Part shown: positions 1 to 9,785 of the stretch, piece by piece
How the letters are laid out: each line of letters begins with the position of its first letter
How positions within the stretch are numbered: position 1 is the first letter of the stretch
Source: Closterium sp. NIES-65
Taxonomy: Eukaryota > Streptophyta > Zygnematophyceae > Desmidiales > Closteriaceae
Length of the DNA stretch: 64,000 nt
Direction of reading: 5' to 3'
Assembly: GCA_948144175.1 (NCBI GenBank)
Contig: CANXME010000244.1
Coordinates: 1,240,001 to 1,304,000 of the forward strand
Position numbers and translations under genes: made by a program
The notes under the pieces: generated by a model
Databases searched by the model: none
The model's input: the letters and a program-made list of their open reading frames with translations, nothing else
Told to the model about the DNA's origin: nothing

Positions 1-120
1 CCACATTCTTCACCAACCCTCCCGCCTTCTAGCCCGCCTCGCTCTTTGCCGCTTGATTCGCCGCGTTCTTCACCTTCTACCAACTCAGCAGCACCCACAC
101 CACCTCGTCCAGCCCGTTCG
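1..120 (-). pseudogene. C-terminal half of a split small secreted-peptide pseudogene
   Basis: Reverse complement is closely similar to codons of the intact paralogue at 44,886-45,000 (segment around GLDEAVRVLLSWKK). Two in-frame TAG stops are visible (the Trp-Lys-Lys region reads W-stop-K, and a Gln before KAGG is a stop). The gene is cut at about position 120 by the LTR of element A, and its N-terminal half reappears at 41,252-41,467. The 3' end of the pseudogene lies left of the window. The match to the paralogue is seen directly; the former function is inferred from the intact copies. Confidence 0.88.
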
Positions 121-122
121 TA

Positions 123-247
123 GACATATGTTTGTATGTATGTAGGCTGTATGGGGGTTAGTACTAGGGGGTACAAAACCTTTCTCGACATTGTTCTTGT
201 TCCCCCTCCTTTCACCTGGTCAACATAATTCCTACCTAGTTACAACA
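123..247 (+). repeat. 5' LTR of element A, followed by primer-binding site
   Basis: Aligns to the 3' LTR at 41,125-41,251 through shared blocks such as ctttctcgacattgttc and ends in ttacaaca. The first bases (expected tgtcaaaa) have eroded to gacat. Immediately after it, from 248, tggtattatgagcag is a degraded copy of the tggtatcagagc primer-binding site seen in the younger elements. Confidence 0.82.
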
Positions 248-1740
248 TGGTATTATGAGCAGTTAGGTCTTTAGGACCGTTTTTTTAAGAGGGCCCACCA
301 TTAGTTCCTCCCATTTTACTGCCCGAATCGCACCCCTAGGGTGCGCCAATTTTTTTCCAGCTCACATCGAGCCCTACGCGCTGCCTTACAGCCCGCGCGC
401 GCCCCACTCTCCTGCGCCCATGAATGCTCCGCTGCCTAGCGCTTAAGCGCGCCCCGCTGCTCTGTGTCCTGATGCCGTGCGTAGCCCGTACAGCCTGCTC
501 CAGGCTCGCGCGCAGCCCGTATAGCCCGCTCCAGGCCCGCGCGCAGCCCGTATAGCCCGCTCCAGGCCCCCGCGCACCTGCCCTGCTCGACGTGTCACCC
601 CTGCGTTGCCCGTGAGCGCCTGCCCTGCGCTCCGCCGGCGACCCGCGAGCTGCCCGCGCACTGCCCTGTGTGCGCCCTGCCGAGCCACAGCTGATGCCTT
701 ACACTGCCGCCACTAGTGTTGGCCGCTGCCGCTGCTGCTACTGGCCGCTGCCACTGGTGCCCTGCCCTCCCTGGCCGCCGCCAGCGTTGCCCTGCTGCCG
801 CCACTGCTGCCGGCCACTGCCACTGCAGTTGCCGCCCGCTGCTAGTGCTGCCCTGCTTGTTCGCGCTGCTCAGCGCTACCCTGCCCTGCCTGGCCACTGC
901 CAGCGCTGCCCTGCTACCGCCACTGCTGCCGACCACTGCCACTGCTGCTGCCGGCCGCTGCCACTGCTGCCCTGTCGGCCCACGCTGCTCAGCGTTGCCC
1001 TGCCCTGCCTGGCCGCCCCCAGTGCTGCTCTGCTGCCACAACTGCTGCCGGCCACTGCCACTGCTGCTGTCGGCGGCTGCCACTGCTGCCCTGCCTGCAC
1101 GCGCTGCTCAGCACTGCCCTGCCCTACCTGGCCGCCGCCAGCGCTGCCTTGCTGCCGCCACTACTGCCGGTCACTACCACTACTGCTGCCGGCGGCTACC
1201 ACCGCTGCCCGGACTGCATGCAATGCTCAGCGCTGCCCTGCCCTACCTGGCCGCCGCCAGCGCTGCTCTGGTGCTACCACTGCTACCGGCCACTGCCACT
1301 GCTGGTGCCGGCTGCTGCCACTGCTGCTGCCGGCTGCTGCCACTGCTGCCCTGCATGCACGCGCTGTTCAGTGCTGCCCTGCCCTACCTGGCTATCGCTA
1401 GCGCTGCCTTGCTGCTGCTACTGCTCCCGGCCACCGCCTCTGTTGCCGCCACTCCCGCCGGCTGTTGCCACTGCCATTGCTGCACCGCCAGCTGGGGCCC
1501 TGCCCTGCCTTGCTTGCGCGCCTTCTGCTACTACTGCCGAGCAGCCCTACTGGCCCACCCCTTCTTGCTGCTACTGCCAACTGCCGCTTCCGCCCTTGCT
1601 ACCACCTGCGCGCGCTCCTACAGTTACTACCGCTATTGCACCTCGCACTGCTGTCACTGCACCTACCGTTCCAGCTACAGCCGCTGCAGTCACTACTTCA
1701 GCCCTTGAGCCGCTACTACTGACTGACACTCCCTACCATG
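248..1740 (+). repeat. Element A leader: CCACTGCTGCC-type degenerate minisatellite
   Basis: Between the primer-binding site and the first coding remnant lies about 1.4 kb of strongly C-rich, G-poor sequence built from variants of ccactgctgccctgcc, with a longer ~120-bp period (the cctggccgccgccagcgctgcc block recurs from 765 to 1,420). Long open frames here on both strands are by-products of the repeat. Leaders in the same place occur in B, C, D and E but with different repeat units. No gag similarity is visible in it. Confidence 0.75.
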
Positions 1741-2845
1741 GTCACTACCACTGTCCTTTGTCAGTGGCAGCCAAGTGTGTCGTAGTCTCTCTCGTTGTAG
1801 CAGCTTCGCGAGTGGACCATCTGGTGGGGCAGGACCGGTGGTGGAGCTAGCAGTGCTCGTCAGCGGAAGCCGCTTAGGACATAGCAGCGTTGTAAATGGG
1901 TGGTCCAGTGGGGCAGCCCCGGTGGAGGAGCCTGGGGTGCTACTACTGGAGGTACATGTGAGTCTACTCCTCGTGGTAGTGTCGTTTGTAGACGCGGAGG
2001 TTCTAGGGGTGGACAGTAGCGGCAGCAGCATCTGTCAGAGACTCTCTCCCCGCAGCAGCCTTGTGAGTGGGCTGTCTGGTGGGGCAGCCTCAGTGGCGGA
2101 GCTTGGGGTACTAGTGCTGGGTGTAGAGAGGCACCTGGTGGTGTAGAGGCTACTATTCTAGGTTCTTGTGACTCAGCTAGCACAGGTGCAGAGTCTGAGG
2201 AGGCCTTGCACACTTTCCTACTCGTACCAGGCGCGTCTCGCTACTTCTTCCGCGACTGCACCACAGTCACACCGCTCACAGCCCCTGTCCCTATCACTCT
2301 GGCCGACCCCTCTGGTGGCCCAGTTGTTGCATATAGCTCCACTATTCTTTCGTATCTCGTAGCCCCCTCCGGTTCTATCACAAGTTTCCACCTCCCCTCG
2401 TTCACTAGGAACTTAGTGGCTACAACTGTCCTACGGGACCAGTTTGTCACTGTTACCCAGCCTGGGGGAGAGCTCGTGGCGATCTGTATGGACTCACGCA
2501 CCGGTGAGCACCTCGCCACGTTCACTCGGAGACCCGGGTCTGGCCTGTACACACTGACCACTCAGTCCGCACAGGTGGCCGAGTCAGGTCAGGTAGCTGC
2601 GTCCGTTGAGGTAGCAGCGTCTTGTTCGTGTCGTCTCCTCATGCACCAGACTCTTCTCTCGCACCACCGTCTTGGTCTCCTTGTGTCTGGACTCTCCAGG
2701 TCCCTGCCCCCGCTCCTGAGGTCGCTTGCGCCGCCGTGCCTTCCCTGCGTCGAGGGGCGGCAGCGCGCTTGGCGGCCCCTCCTGGTTTCGCGCTTGGCGG
2801 CCCCTCCTGGTTTTCCGCCTCGGTCGTCTTCACTGCCTCTGCAGC
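1741..2845 (+). pseudogene. Element A gag tail, protease and GAG-pre-integrase remnant
   Basis: Three degenerate tandem copies of a QLREW-containing unit (about 1,790, 1,890, 2,045) precede an open stretch from 2,206 that matches the protease/pre-integrase region of the sister elements (ASRYFFRD, LADPSGGPV, LATFTRRPGSGLYTL). The protease active site, DSG in C, is VPG here, so the catalytic Asp is lost. The match ends near CVEGRQRA (about 2,760). The integrase core should follow but is absent, and sequence passes directly into the glycine-rich linker. Non-functional. Confidence 0.8.
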
Positions 2846-4139
2846 CACTCGCAGTGGATTCTAGTGCTGCTGGAGGTTGTAACACTGGTGGTGCGGACTC
2901 TGGGGGTGCTGGTTCTGGGGGTGCTGAGTGTCCTACGGGAATAGGAGGATCTGGAGGTGCTGCAGTTGGAGCTGCTGGAGGTGTTGGTGCTGGTGGTACT
3001 GGAGTTGGAGGTGCTGGGGGTCCTGGTGCTGGAGCCGCTAGTGCCGGCGAAACTGGTGCATGTCCACAAGAGACTCTCTCGCTGGAGCGGCTTCGCGAGT
3101 GGGCTGTCCAGTGGGGCAGCCCTGGTGGTGGAGCTATCCGTGCTAGAGTTGGCAGTGATAGAGGTGGAGGTACTGGAGCTGCTAGTGCTGGAGGTGCTGG
3201 GGCTGCTGGTGCTGGAGGTGCTAGAGCTGGAGGTGCTAGAGGTATTGGAGCCGCTGAAACTGGAGGTGCTAGAGCTGGAGGTACTGGAGCTGTTGGTGCT
3301 GGAGGTACAGGAGCTCCTGGTGTTGGAGGTGCTAGAGCTGCTGGTTCTAGAGGTGCTAGCGCTGGAGGTAATGGAGATCCTGGAGCTGGTGGTACTGGAG
3401 GTACTGGAGGTGCTAGAGCTAGAGGTATTGGAGGTGTTGGAGCTGCTGACGGTACGGGTACTGCGCCGCGCTGACCGTTTTTCTATCCGCAGCCGCAGTC
3501 GTTCCTACACATTTTCAAGTTCTTAATCTTCCATCTTCCACGGGCCTTACTCTGCCTCTCCTATGTCCTCCGCCTGACCAGTCACAGCCGCAGTTACTGC
3601 CTAGCTCGCCACTGCCTGCTCCTTCTCCCTACCCTGCACAGACAGGCTCCCTAGCAGAGCGTCGTGAGCCTGAGTCTCGTCCTCCCTCCCCTGTTCGCAC
3701 TGTCAGTCATACTCGTCGTTCTCGTCCTCCACCATTTCTCGTCACACACACTATGACATTTCGTCCTTCCTCTATTCTACAGCGTGTTACTCTGCCGTCT
3801 CCTCCTCTGTCCTCTCTTCTTTTCGTTCCTGACCCTGATTTTGACCTTGCTTGTGCTACTACTCCTACTGTCACTCGTCTCCTCGCTACTGTTGTCACTA
3901 ACCCTTCCTTTGAGTCGACTGCTGCGTTTTCCCTAGTCACTAAGCTAGTCGACTTTGCTGCTGCCCTAGTCACTTACGTTGCAAGTCTTGCTACTGAGTT
4001 TGAGTTTGTCGAGGGTGAGCTTGCCCTTGGCTGTGACGTCTTTGAGGACGGGCAGTTTGAGCTCGAGTGTCTCGCGGCCGTTTTTTTCCCGTTTCGAGTC
4101 CATGCTGCTTTGCCCTGAGGGAGACCCGGATGCACTTGA
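2846..4139 (+). pseudogene. Element A integrase-RT linker remnant (Gly/Ala repeat region)
   Basis: Tandem 12-18-bp units of the ggtgctggaggt type encode (GGAxAGG)n up to about 3,470. The unit containing LERLREWAVQWG at 3,085 corresponds to the PQELREWF motif of the other copies. From 3,540 the less repetitive linker follows (SLAERREPESR, TVTRLLATVVTNPSFES, LVDFAA), recognisable in all sister elements. Several frame changes. The linker ends in the solo LTR at 4,145. Confidence 0.78.
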
Positions 4140-4144
4140 CATGC

Positions 4145-4278
4145 TGTCAGAATGTTATAATTGTCTAGCCTGCAGTGGGGTACTCTATAGCGAGTACAAC
4201 CCAATTAGGGTTTCCTATATGTATGCCAACTGCTGCTAGTGCAACCCCTCCTTCTTCTTCATTCCTCATTTCTTCACA
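4145..4278 (+). repeat. Solo LTR inserted in element A
   Basis: 134 bp starting tgtcagaatgttataatt and ending tcatttcttcaca, flanked by perfect 5-bp duplications catgc (4,140-4,144 and 4,279-4,283). The sister elements read straight through at this point (GDPDALDIPTPRSYAEA), so the empty site is known. Best related to the LTRs of element E. A solo LTR implies loss of a full element by LTR-LTR recombination. Confidence 0.9.
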
Positions 4279-4283
4279 CATGC

Positions 4284-5681
4284 CTACCCCGCGCTCTTAC
4301 GCAGATGCGATCACGGGTGAGTACTCCTCTCAGTGGCAGGCAGCCATGGACGCCGAGATGGCATCCTGGAAGTCCACAAGCACCTACGTTGACGAGGTTC
4401 CCTCTCCTGGGGCGAACATATTCGATGGCATGTGGATTTTTAGAGTGAAGCGATCCCCGGGTTCTCCGCCTGCCTTCAAGATGTGTTACGTTGCACGAGG
4501 TTTCAGTTAGCGACAGGGGGTCGATTTCTTCCAGACCTTCTCCCCCACCCCAAAGATGACCACTCTTCAAGGGTTACTGCACGTTGCAGCACAACGTGAC
4601 TACGAGCTTCACTCGCTTGACTCCTGCACAGCTCTCTTACAAGGCAGCGTGCATCAGGAGATCTGGCTGCGCCGGCCACCTGGCTTCACTCGGGCGTTTC
4701 CTGAGGGTACCCAGTGGAGCCTCCGGCGGCCATTCTCCGCCAGGCGCCTTGCGAGTGGAACGACACACTGAGGACGACGCTTGCGGCTCTTGAGTTTGCT
4801 CGTTCGACTACTCACCCGTCGTTGTTTCTACGCACCGACACTTCTTTGCTGCCGTTCTACATCCTTGTGTACGTCGACAACTTGGTCTTTGCTACTCCTG
4901 ACACTGAGGCACTGGCCCTTGTGAATTCGGAGCTGCAGAAGAGACACACCTGCACTGACTTGGGTTAGCTGCGCAACTATCTTGGCTTACAAATCACCCG
5001 GGATAGAGCACGGTGCACCATCACTTTGACTCAGTCACACATGGTGCACCAAGTCCTTCAACACTTCGGCTTCTAGTTCTCCTCGCCACAGTCCACTCCT
5101 CTGCCTACAGGTCACTCGATCTCAGCTCCACCTTCTGACAAGTCCGTAGAGCCGATTGGTCAGTATCAAGAGCTTGTGGGCTGTCTCATGTACCTGATGA
5201 CCTGCACTTGACCTGACCTCGTATACCCTCTCAGCATCTTGGTGCGCTACGTTGCGCCCGAGAGACACCGACCAGAGCACTGGCGGGCTACTAGGAGGGT
5301 GCTGCGTTACTTGTGCAGTACATCAGGCATGCGGCTCGTGCTTGGAGGACAGGCTCCAACTGTACTCACTGGACACTCAGACGCTTCTTGGGCAGACGAC
5401 CAGGCGAATCAGCGGTTGTCACATAGTTACACCTTCAGCCTTGGCTACGGTTCAGTTTCTTGGAGGTCTACTTGCTCGTCTTCTATTCTCAGCTCCAGTT
5501 GTGAGGCTGAGATCTACGCGGGGGCCATGATTGCCTTGTTTCAAGACCACAGACTGGAGCACAGAACGAAGCATATCGCTCTGCGTTAATTTCTCGCACG
5601 AGAGTTGCAGCAACGTGGTCAGCTTCGTCTTGCTTACGTGGCCCGACGGGCCAACACTGCTGATATTTTCACCAAGGCACT
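4284..5681 (+). pseudogene. Element A reverse transcriptase/RNase H remnant
   Basis: Matches the RT-RH of the sister elements from PRSYADA (4,290) through MWIFRVKR, SFTRLTPAQL-frame RT segments and YILVYVDNLVF, then RNase H motifs (GHSDASWADDQ, CEAEIYAGAM). At least five in-frame stops (about 4,508, 4,966, 5,074, 5,209, 5,587) and frameshifts around 4,735. The RT catalytic motif is YVDN instead of YVDD. Interrupted before its end by the 5' LTR of G at 5,682; the last part resumes at 40,806. Confidence 0.85.
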
Positions 5682-6049
5682 TGTGAGAGTACGACGGCTT
5701 ATGCCAGCTATGCTTGCTTGCCTTTACTTTATCATGCTATTTCTAGCATAGGATAATTATATGCATGCATGAATTGCTTGATTTCCTAGGCTAGGTGCTT
5801 TCCTATATTTTATTATAGTTATAGCACCGAGCTAGGTTGCGTGCACCGAATTCTGGCTTTTCGGTTGCCACCGAATTGCCTTCTACCGAATTCGGGAAGG
5901 ACCTGTTCGGGACGCTTCGCGACCCGCGGAACCTTCGCGTAACACCTGGTTACTGGGCCTTGTGTCGAGCCTATATATAGCCTCATGTTGTACCCATGTG
6001 ATCATTCAATTCACATTCTCTTTTCTGAGCTCGATCCTAGATCCTCACG
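5682..6049 (+). repeat. 5' LTR of gypsy element G with TATA box
   Basis: About 11 differences from the 3' LTR over 368 bp (roughly 3%). A TATA box (ctatatatag, 5,971-5,980) lies about 70 bp before the LTR end. The primer-binding site tggtaatcagagcc follows directly after it. Confidence 0.92.
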
Positions 6050-7879
6050 CTTGGTAATCAGAGCCTGTTTACACGCGAAGTTTTTCCACCGCTAAAACCA
6101 GTCTTCAAAAACCGCGGGGGCGACGCAGTTAAACATCGATTTCGGGTATGTAAAACTGGTTCCGTGTTTTTTCGCTCCCCCTTGATTCGGTTTTCGGACG
6201 CGCTAATGTCAGGCATGGAGGGCCAAGGCGACAACTACGCGACCACGAGCGACATCGCGAGCCTCCGCACCGACATGGAGCAGACGCAGGCGACGCTTCG
6301 TCGGCTCGAGGCCCTTCTGACACACCAACCTGTCAAAATCCTAAGTCGAGTTGGGCTTAGGAGCCATAGTTGGGAGTGACTTAGTTCGAGTTGAAGGGTT
6401 GAAGGAAAAGTGTCGAGAGATTTTGGAAGAGGAAAAGTGTTTTAATAATAGAAGGCATACAAGATATAGTCAAGGAAATGGGCAAATGGTGCACCACCAA
6501 GCAGGAAACTATATAACTACACTAAACTCTACTGTAGGCATTTATAAATGTGTACGAATACATTTCAACACAACCAGGGATCGCCACCACAGCAGCGAAT
6601 GCAGCAGCGACAACACCCGCAGCAGTGGCGACACCGACATTTCACGGACCGATGGCACCACTGTCGCCGAACCTCGAAGCAGCACGACCGAGGCTCCTTG
6701 AGGCGTTCGATCCAAGCGCGAAGGGATCCGACGTCCAGCGATTCGTGGCAACCCTCGAAATTTACTTCGAGGCCATTGGGTGTTCCACCCCGCAACACGA
6801 CGCAGCACGGATTCGGCTCGCAGCGACACTGTTACGTGGACCAGCACTCGAATGGATTTACTACACCAGCGTAGCCCGCGGGGAGAAAACGTGGCAGCAG
6901 TTTCGGGCAGATTTAATCAAGCGTTTCGAACCGATTAATACGACCTACATGGCGCGGCAGCAGATACACCGACACAAGCAATACAGCAGTGTAGCACAGT
7001 ACATGCAGCAGATGGAGTCACTATTCAACCGCATCACCGACGTGACCGAAGGCGAAAAAATCTAGGCATACACAGAAGGATTAAAAAAGGAGATTCAACG
7101 GCAGGTGATTGCGGCGAATTACAACAGCTACAGAGACATCGTGCGTGCTGCCGAACGATACGACGCGCTGAATCGAGGTTAACCCAAAACACGACGCTTC
7201 ACGCCGAACCGTACATTCGGCACGGAAAGATCGGCACCCCCCACGTTCGCCGAACCGATGGATAACGACAAATACGACGCGAAGCAGCAGCCGACAAAAT
7301 GCTAGTTTTGCGGCGCAGCAGGGCATCAGATTTTGTCGTGCTTCAAAATGAAAATGGTACGTGCGGCACTGCAGGGCGGTAACAGTGGAGCACCCCCGAA
7401 GTCAAAAAACGGCAGTCGCCAGTAGCCGCGGATCGACCTAGCGATCGCGTAAAGATCTGGAAAGCAGGAAAGGGCGACGACGTGGCGACTTCGGAGCGAG
7501 CAAAAAAAGGAGAAAATGATGGCGCGAATCAAAAACGTCACGACCGGCCGGCATCAGGGGAAATCGCCGAGGCAATTGGAGGCTCCGCGAAAAAGACTCT
7601 GCACCGACTGGGAAACTCCAGCCGAACACCCACGAAAGTAAGAATTCGTGAAAAGTATACTATAAAGATACTCTAACGAAGAATATTGCTTTTCGTGGTT
7701 GTCAAGCCTTTGAAAAAATTAGGGGAGGTTTAGAGGCCAAGAAAAAGCCTTTAGAAATTATTCAGGTACCTAAGAAATTGGGCAAAGTACTACGGAGCGT
7801 AGAAACGGGTCGTGCGTTCCGTGGAGTTAATACTCTCTACCCGCAGCACAGTGTTAAGGCTCCCCGTTGCCCACAGGTG
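6050..7879 (+). pseudogene. Gypsy G gag (retrotransposon gag domain plus CCHC knuckle), broken
   Basis: Starts near 6,207 with a coiled-coil-like N-terminus (DIASLRTDMEQTQATLRRLE). The gag domain is clear at 6,700-7,065 (LEAFDPSAKGSDVQRFVATL, GPALEWIYY, WQQFRADLIKRFEP). In-frame stops fall at about 7,063, 7,181 and 7,302, plus one after 7,420. A CX2CX4HX4C knuckle (stop-FCGAAGHQILSC, about 7,300-7,340) has its second spacer residue replaced by a stop. The region 6,335-6,560 is AT-rich and does not read as gag; it may be a small insertion. From 7,680 the protein resumes (AFRGCQAFEKIRGG) until D inserts at 7,880. Confidence 0.82.
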
Positions 7880-7902
7880 TGTCAGAACATTATAGCTTAT
7901 AC

Positions 7903-8034
7903 TGTCAGAACATTATAGCTCACTTATTTGTGTAGGCTATAGTGGGGTATCCCATAGGGGGTACAACCCAATTAGGGTTTCATATTTGTACTCACTTCAT
8001 TCATAGTTCATCCATCCTCGTTCACTTCTTCTCA
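7903..8034 (+). repeat. 5' LTR of element B and primer-binding site
   Basis: Starts tgtcagaacattatagctc and ends cacttcttctca. The primer-binding site tggtatcgagcagg begins at 8,035. A second tgtcagaacatt start at 7,880 belongs to the LTR of D. Confidence 0.95.
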
Positions 8035-8048
8035 TGGTATCGAGCAGG

Positions 8049-8969
8049 TTCCCCTGTGGGACCTGTGCTTAGGGCCCACCACCTCGAAACGTCTTTTTTT
8101 TTTCTGCCCTAGCCGCTAGCGCACCGCCCGCCCTCGAACGTGAGCGCCGCCCCTAGCGCCCTAGCGCCCGTCCGCGGCCTGCTCAAGCGCTAGCCGCCCG
8201 ACGCGCCGCCCACAGCGCTGCCCGACGCGCTGCCCTAGCGCCGCCCTAGCGCCGCTCGACGCGCCAGCCTAGCGCCGCCCGACGCGCCGCCCAACGCGCC
8301 GCCCTAGCGCAGCCCGTCGCGCTGCCCGTGCAGCCGCCCTAGCGCCGCCCGTCGCGCTGCCCAACGCGCCGCCCGTCGCGCTGCCCGCTGCCCACCCTAA
8401 CGCCGCCCTAGCGCCGCCCGACGAGCAGCCCGTGCAGCCGCCCGTGTGCCCGCCCGTGCACCCGCCCGTGTACCCGCCCGTGCACCTGCCCGTACACCTA
8501 CCCGTGCGGCCGCCCGTGCACCTACCCGTGCGACCGCCAGTGCAGCCGCCCGTGAGCAGCCTGCGAGCCGCCCCAGCAGCCCGTGCAGCCGCCCCAGTCG
8601 CCCGTGAGCCGCCTCGGCCGCCCGTGCAGCCGCCTGTGAGCCGCCCGCTCGCCGCTCCAGCCGCCCGTGCAGCTGTCCACGAGCCGCACCAGCCGCCCGT
8701 GCTGCCGCCTGTAGCCGCCCGCGAGCCGCCCGCGAGACGCTCACGCCGCCCGAGCCGCCCGAGCCGCCCACGCCGCCCGAGCCTCCCGAGCCGCTCGAGC
8801 CGCCCGAGCCGCCCGAGCCGCCCGAGCCGCCCGAGCCGCCCGAGCCGCCCGAGGAGCCGATCTTGTGCTCCTGTGGGGCTCCTGGGCCGGCGCAGCTGCT
8901 GTGCTGCCGTGTTGCTGTGTCGTTCTGCTACCCGACTCTTCCTGCCCGGTGAGACTGTCAGCTGCTACA
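8049..8969 (+). repeat. Element B leader: CCGCCCGTGCAG-type minisatellite
   Basis: Poly-T (8,094-8,102), then GC-rich arrays: first gcgccgccc/gacgcgcc units (8,120-8,430), then ccgcccgtgca units (8,430-8,720), then ccgagccgcc units (8,745-8,855). The leader ends with a splice-donor-like ccggtgag (GT at 8,949-8,950), 20 nt before the gag start. The proline-rich frames across it are repeat artefacts; no protein family is recognised. Confidence 0.75.
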
Positions 8970-9450
8970 ATGGCCACCCCAAGTGTCCTGACTTTTGACG
9001 CTGAGGGTCGCGCCATTGACTTTGCTGTCTGGATTGAGGACCTGCAGCTGTACTTACTGTGCGATGCGATCGATGAGGTTTCTCTCTTTGACTTTGTCTC
9101 TGGCGCTGTCCCTGCCCCTCCTGCTGATGCTGACCCCACTGTTCGCTCCAAGTGGGCCACACGCGATGTTGCTGCACGTCTTGCTGTGCGTCGCCACCTC
9201 CCTTCCTCCGAGCGTGCACACTTTAGTCAGTGCAAGACCGCTCAGGCCTTGTACGACGCTGTAGTTGCGCGCTACTCCTCCCCTTCCACTGCTACACTGA
9301 GCCGCCTCATGCTACCGTACCTCTTCCCTGACCTTGCTGCCTTTCCCAAAGTCACTGACCTCTTTACCCACCTTCGCGCTAGTGACACTCGCTACCGAGC
9401 TGCGCTTCCTGCTGCCTTCCTCGCTGAAAACCCCCCTCCCATGTACATCA
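8970..9450 (+). CDS. Element B gag, N-terminal part (interrupted by element C)
   Basis: Copia-family gag N-terminus beginning MATPSVLTFDAEGRAIDF, the same start used in C and D; the upstream in-frame Leu/Val codons belong to the leader. About 160 codons are open, with the conserved segments KWATRDVAARLAVRRHLP, LYDAVVARYSSP and SRLMLPYLFPDL, ending at PPPMYI where C is inserted (catca duplicated). Frame arithmetic shows it continues without a shift at 16,809, so gag was open when C arrived. Confidence 0.88.
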
Positions 9451-9579
9451 TGTGAAGCAAGGAAAACAGGAATGAAATGACTAAGGAAAGATTGGGTACA
9501 AATACAACCCTAGAAACCCTGTACCCCATATGTGCTACCCCACTATAGCCTACAGCAACTATGTCATATAAATCTGACA
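9451..9579 (-). repeat. 3' LTR of element C
   Basis: Plus-strand sequence starts tgtgaagcaaggaaaacagg and ends aaatctgaca. The adjoining cacccccatagg is the complement of the polypurine tract. Confidence 0.95.
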
Positions 9580-9785
9580 CACCCCCATAGGCAAAGTGGG
9601 GGAGAACAAGGGGTCACAAGACCAGTCAAGCAAAGCAAAGCAAGCTCAGGGTGGATCACAAAGTCACCACACAGTCCGAGCACAAGAGTAGGGCCAGAGG
9701 CCAGTTCACATGCAGAAGTACAGACATATATATAAAACTAGACAAGCAAGAGCAGGCATATATATATGTCACAGTACAAGTGAAG
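9580..9785 (-). other. 3' untranslated block of element C (structured, conserved)
   Basis: Contains the block shared by A, B, D, E and L: a GGCC..GGCC mini-hairpin, gtgatccaccctgag, a GGTC-TTGT-GACC hairpin, and cccccactttgcctatgggg running into the polypurine tract. Conserved although non-coding. Confidence 0.7.

Noticed and set aside
595-1850. Several long overlapping ORFs on both strands
   Set aside because: All fall in the leader minisatellite of element A; amino-acid content follows the repeat unit and no frame is preferred.
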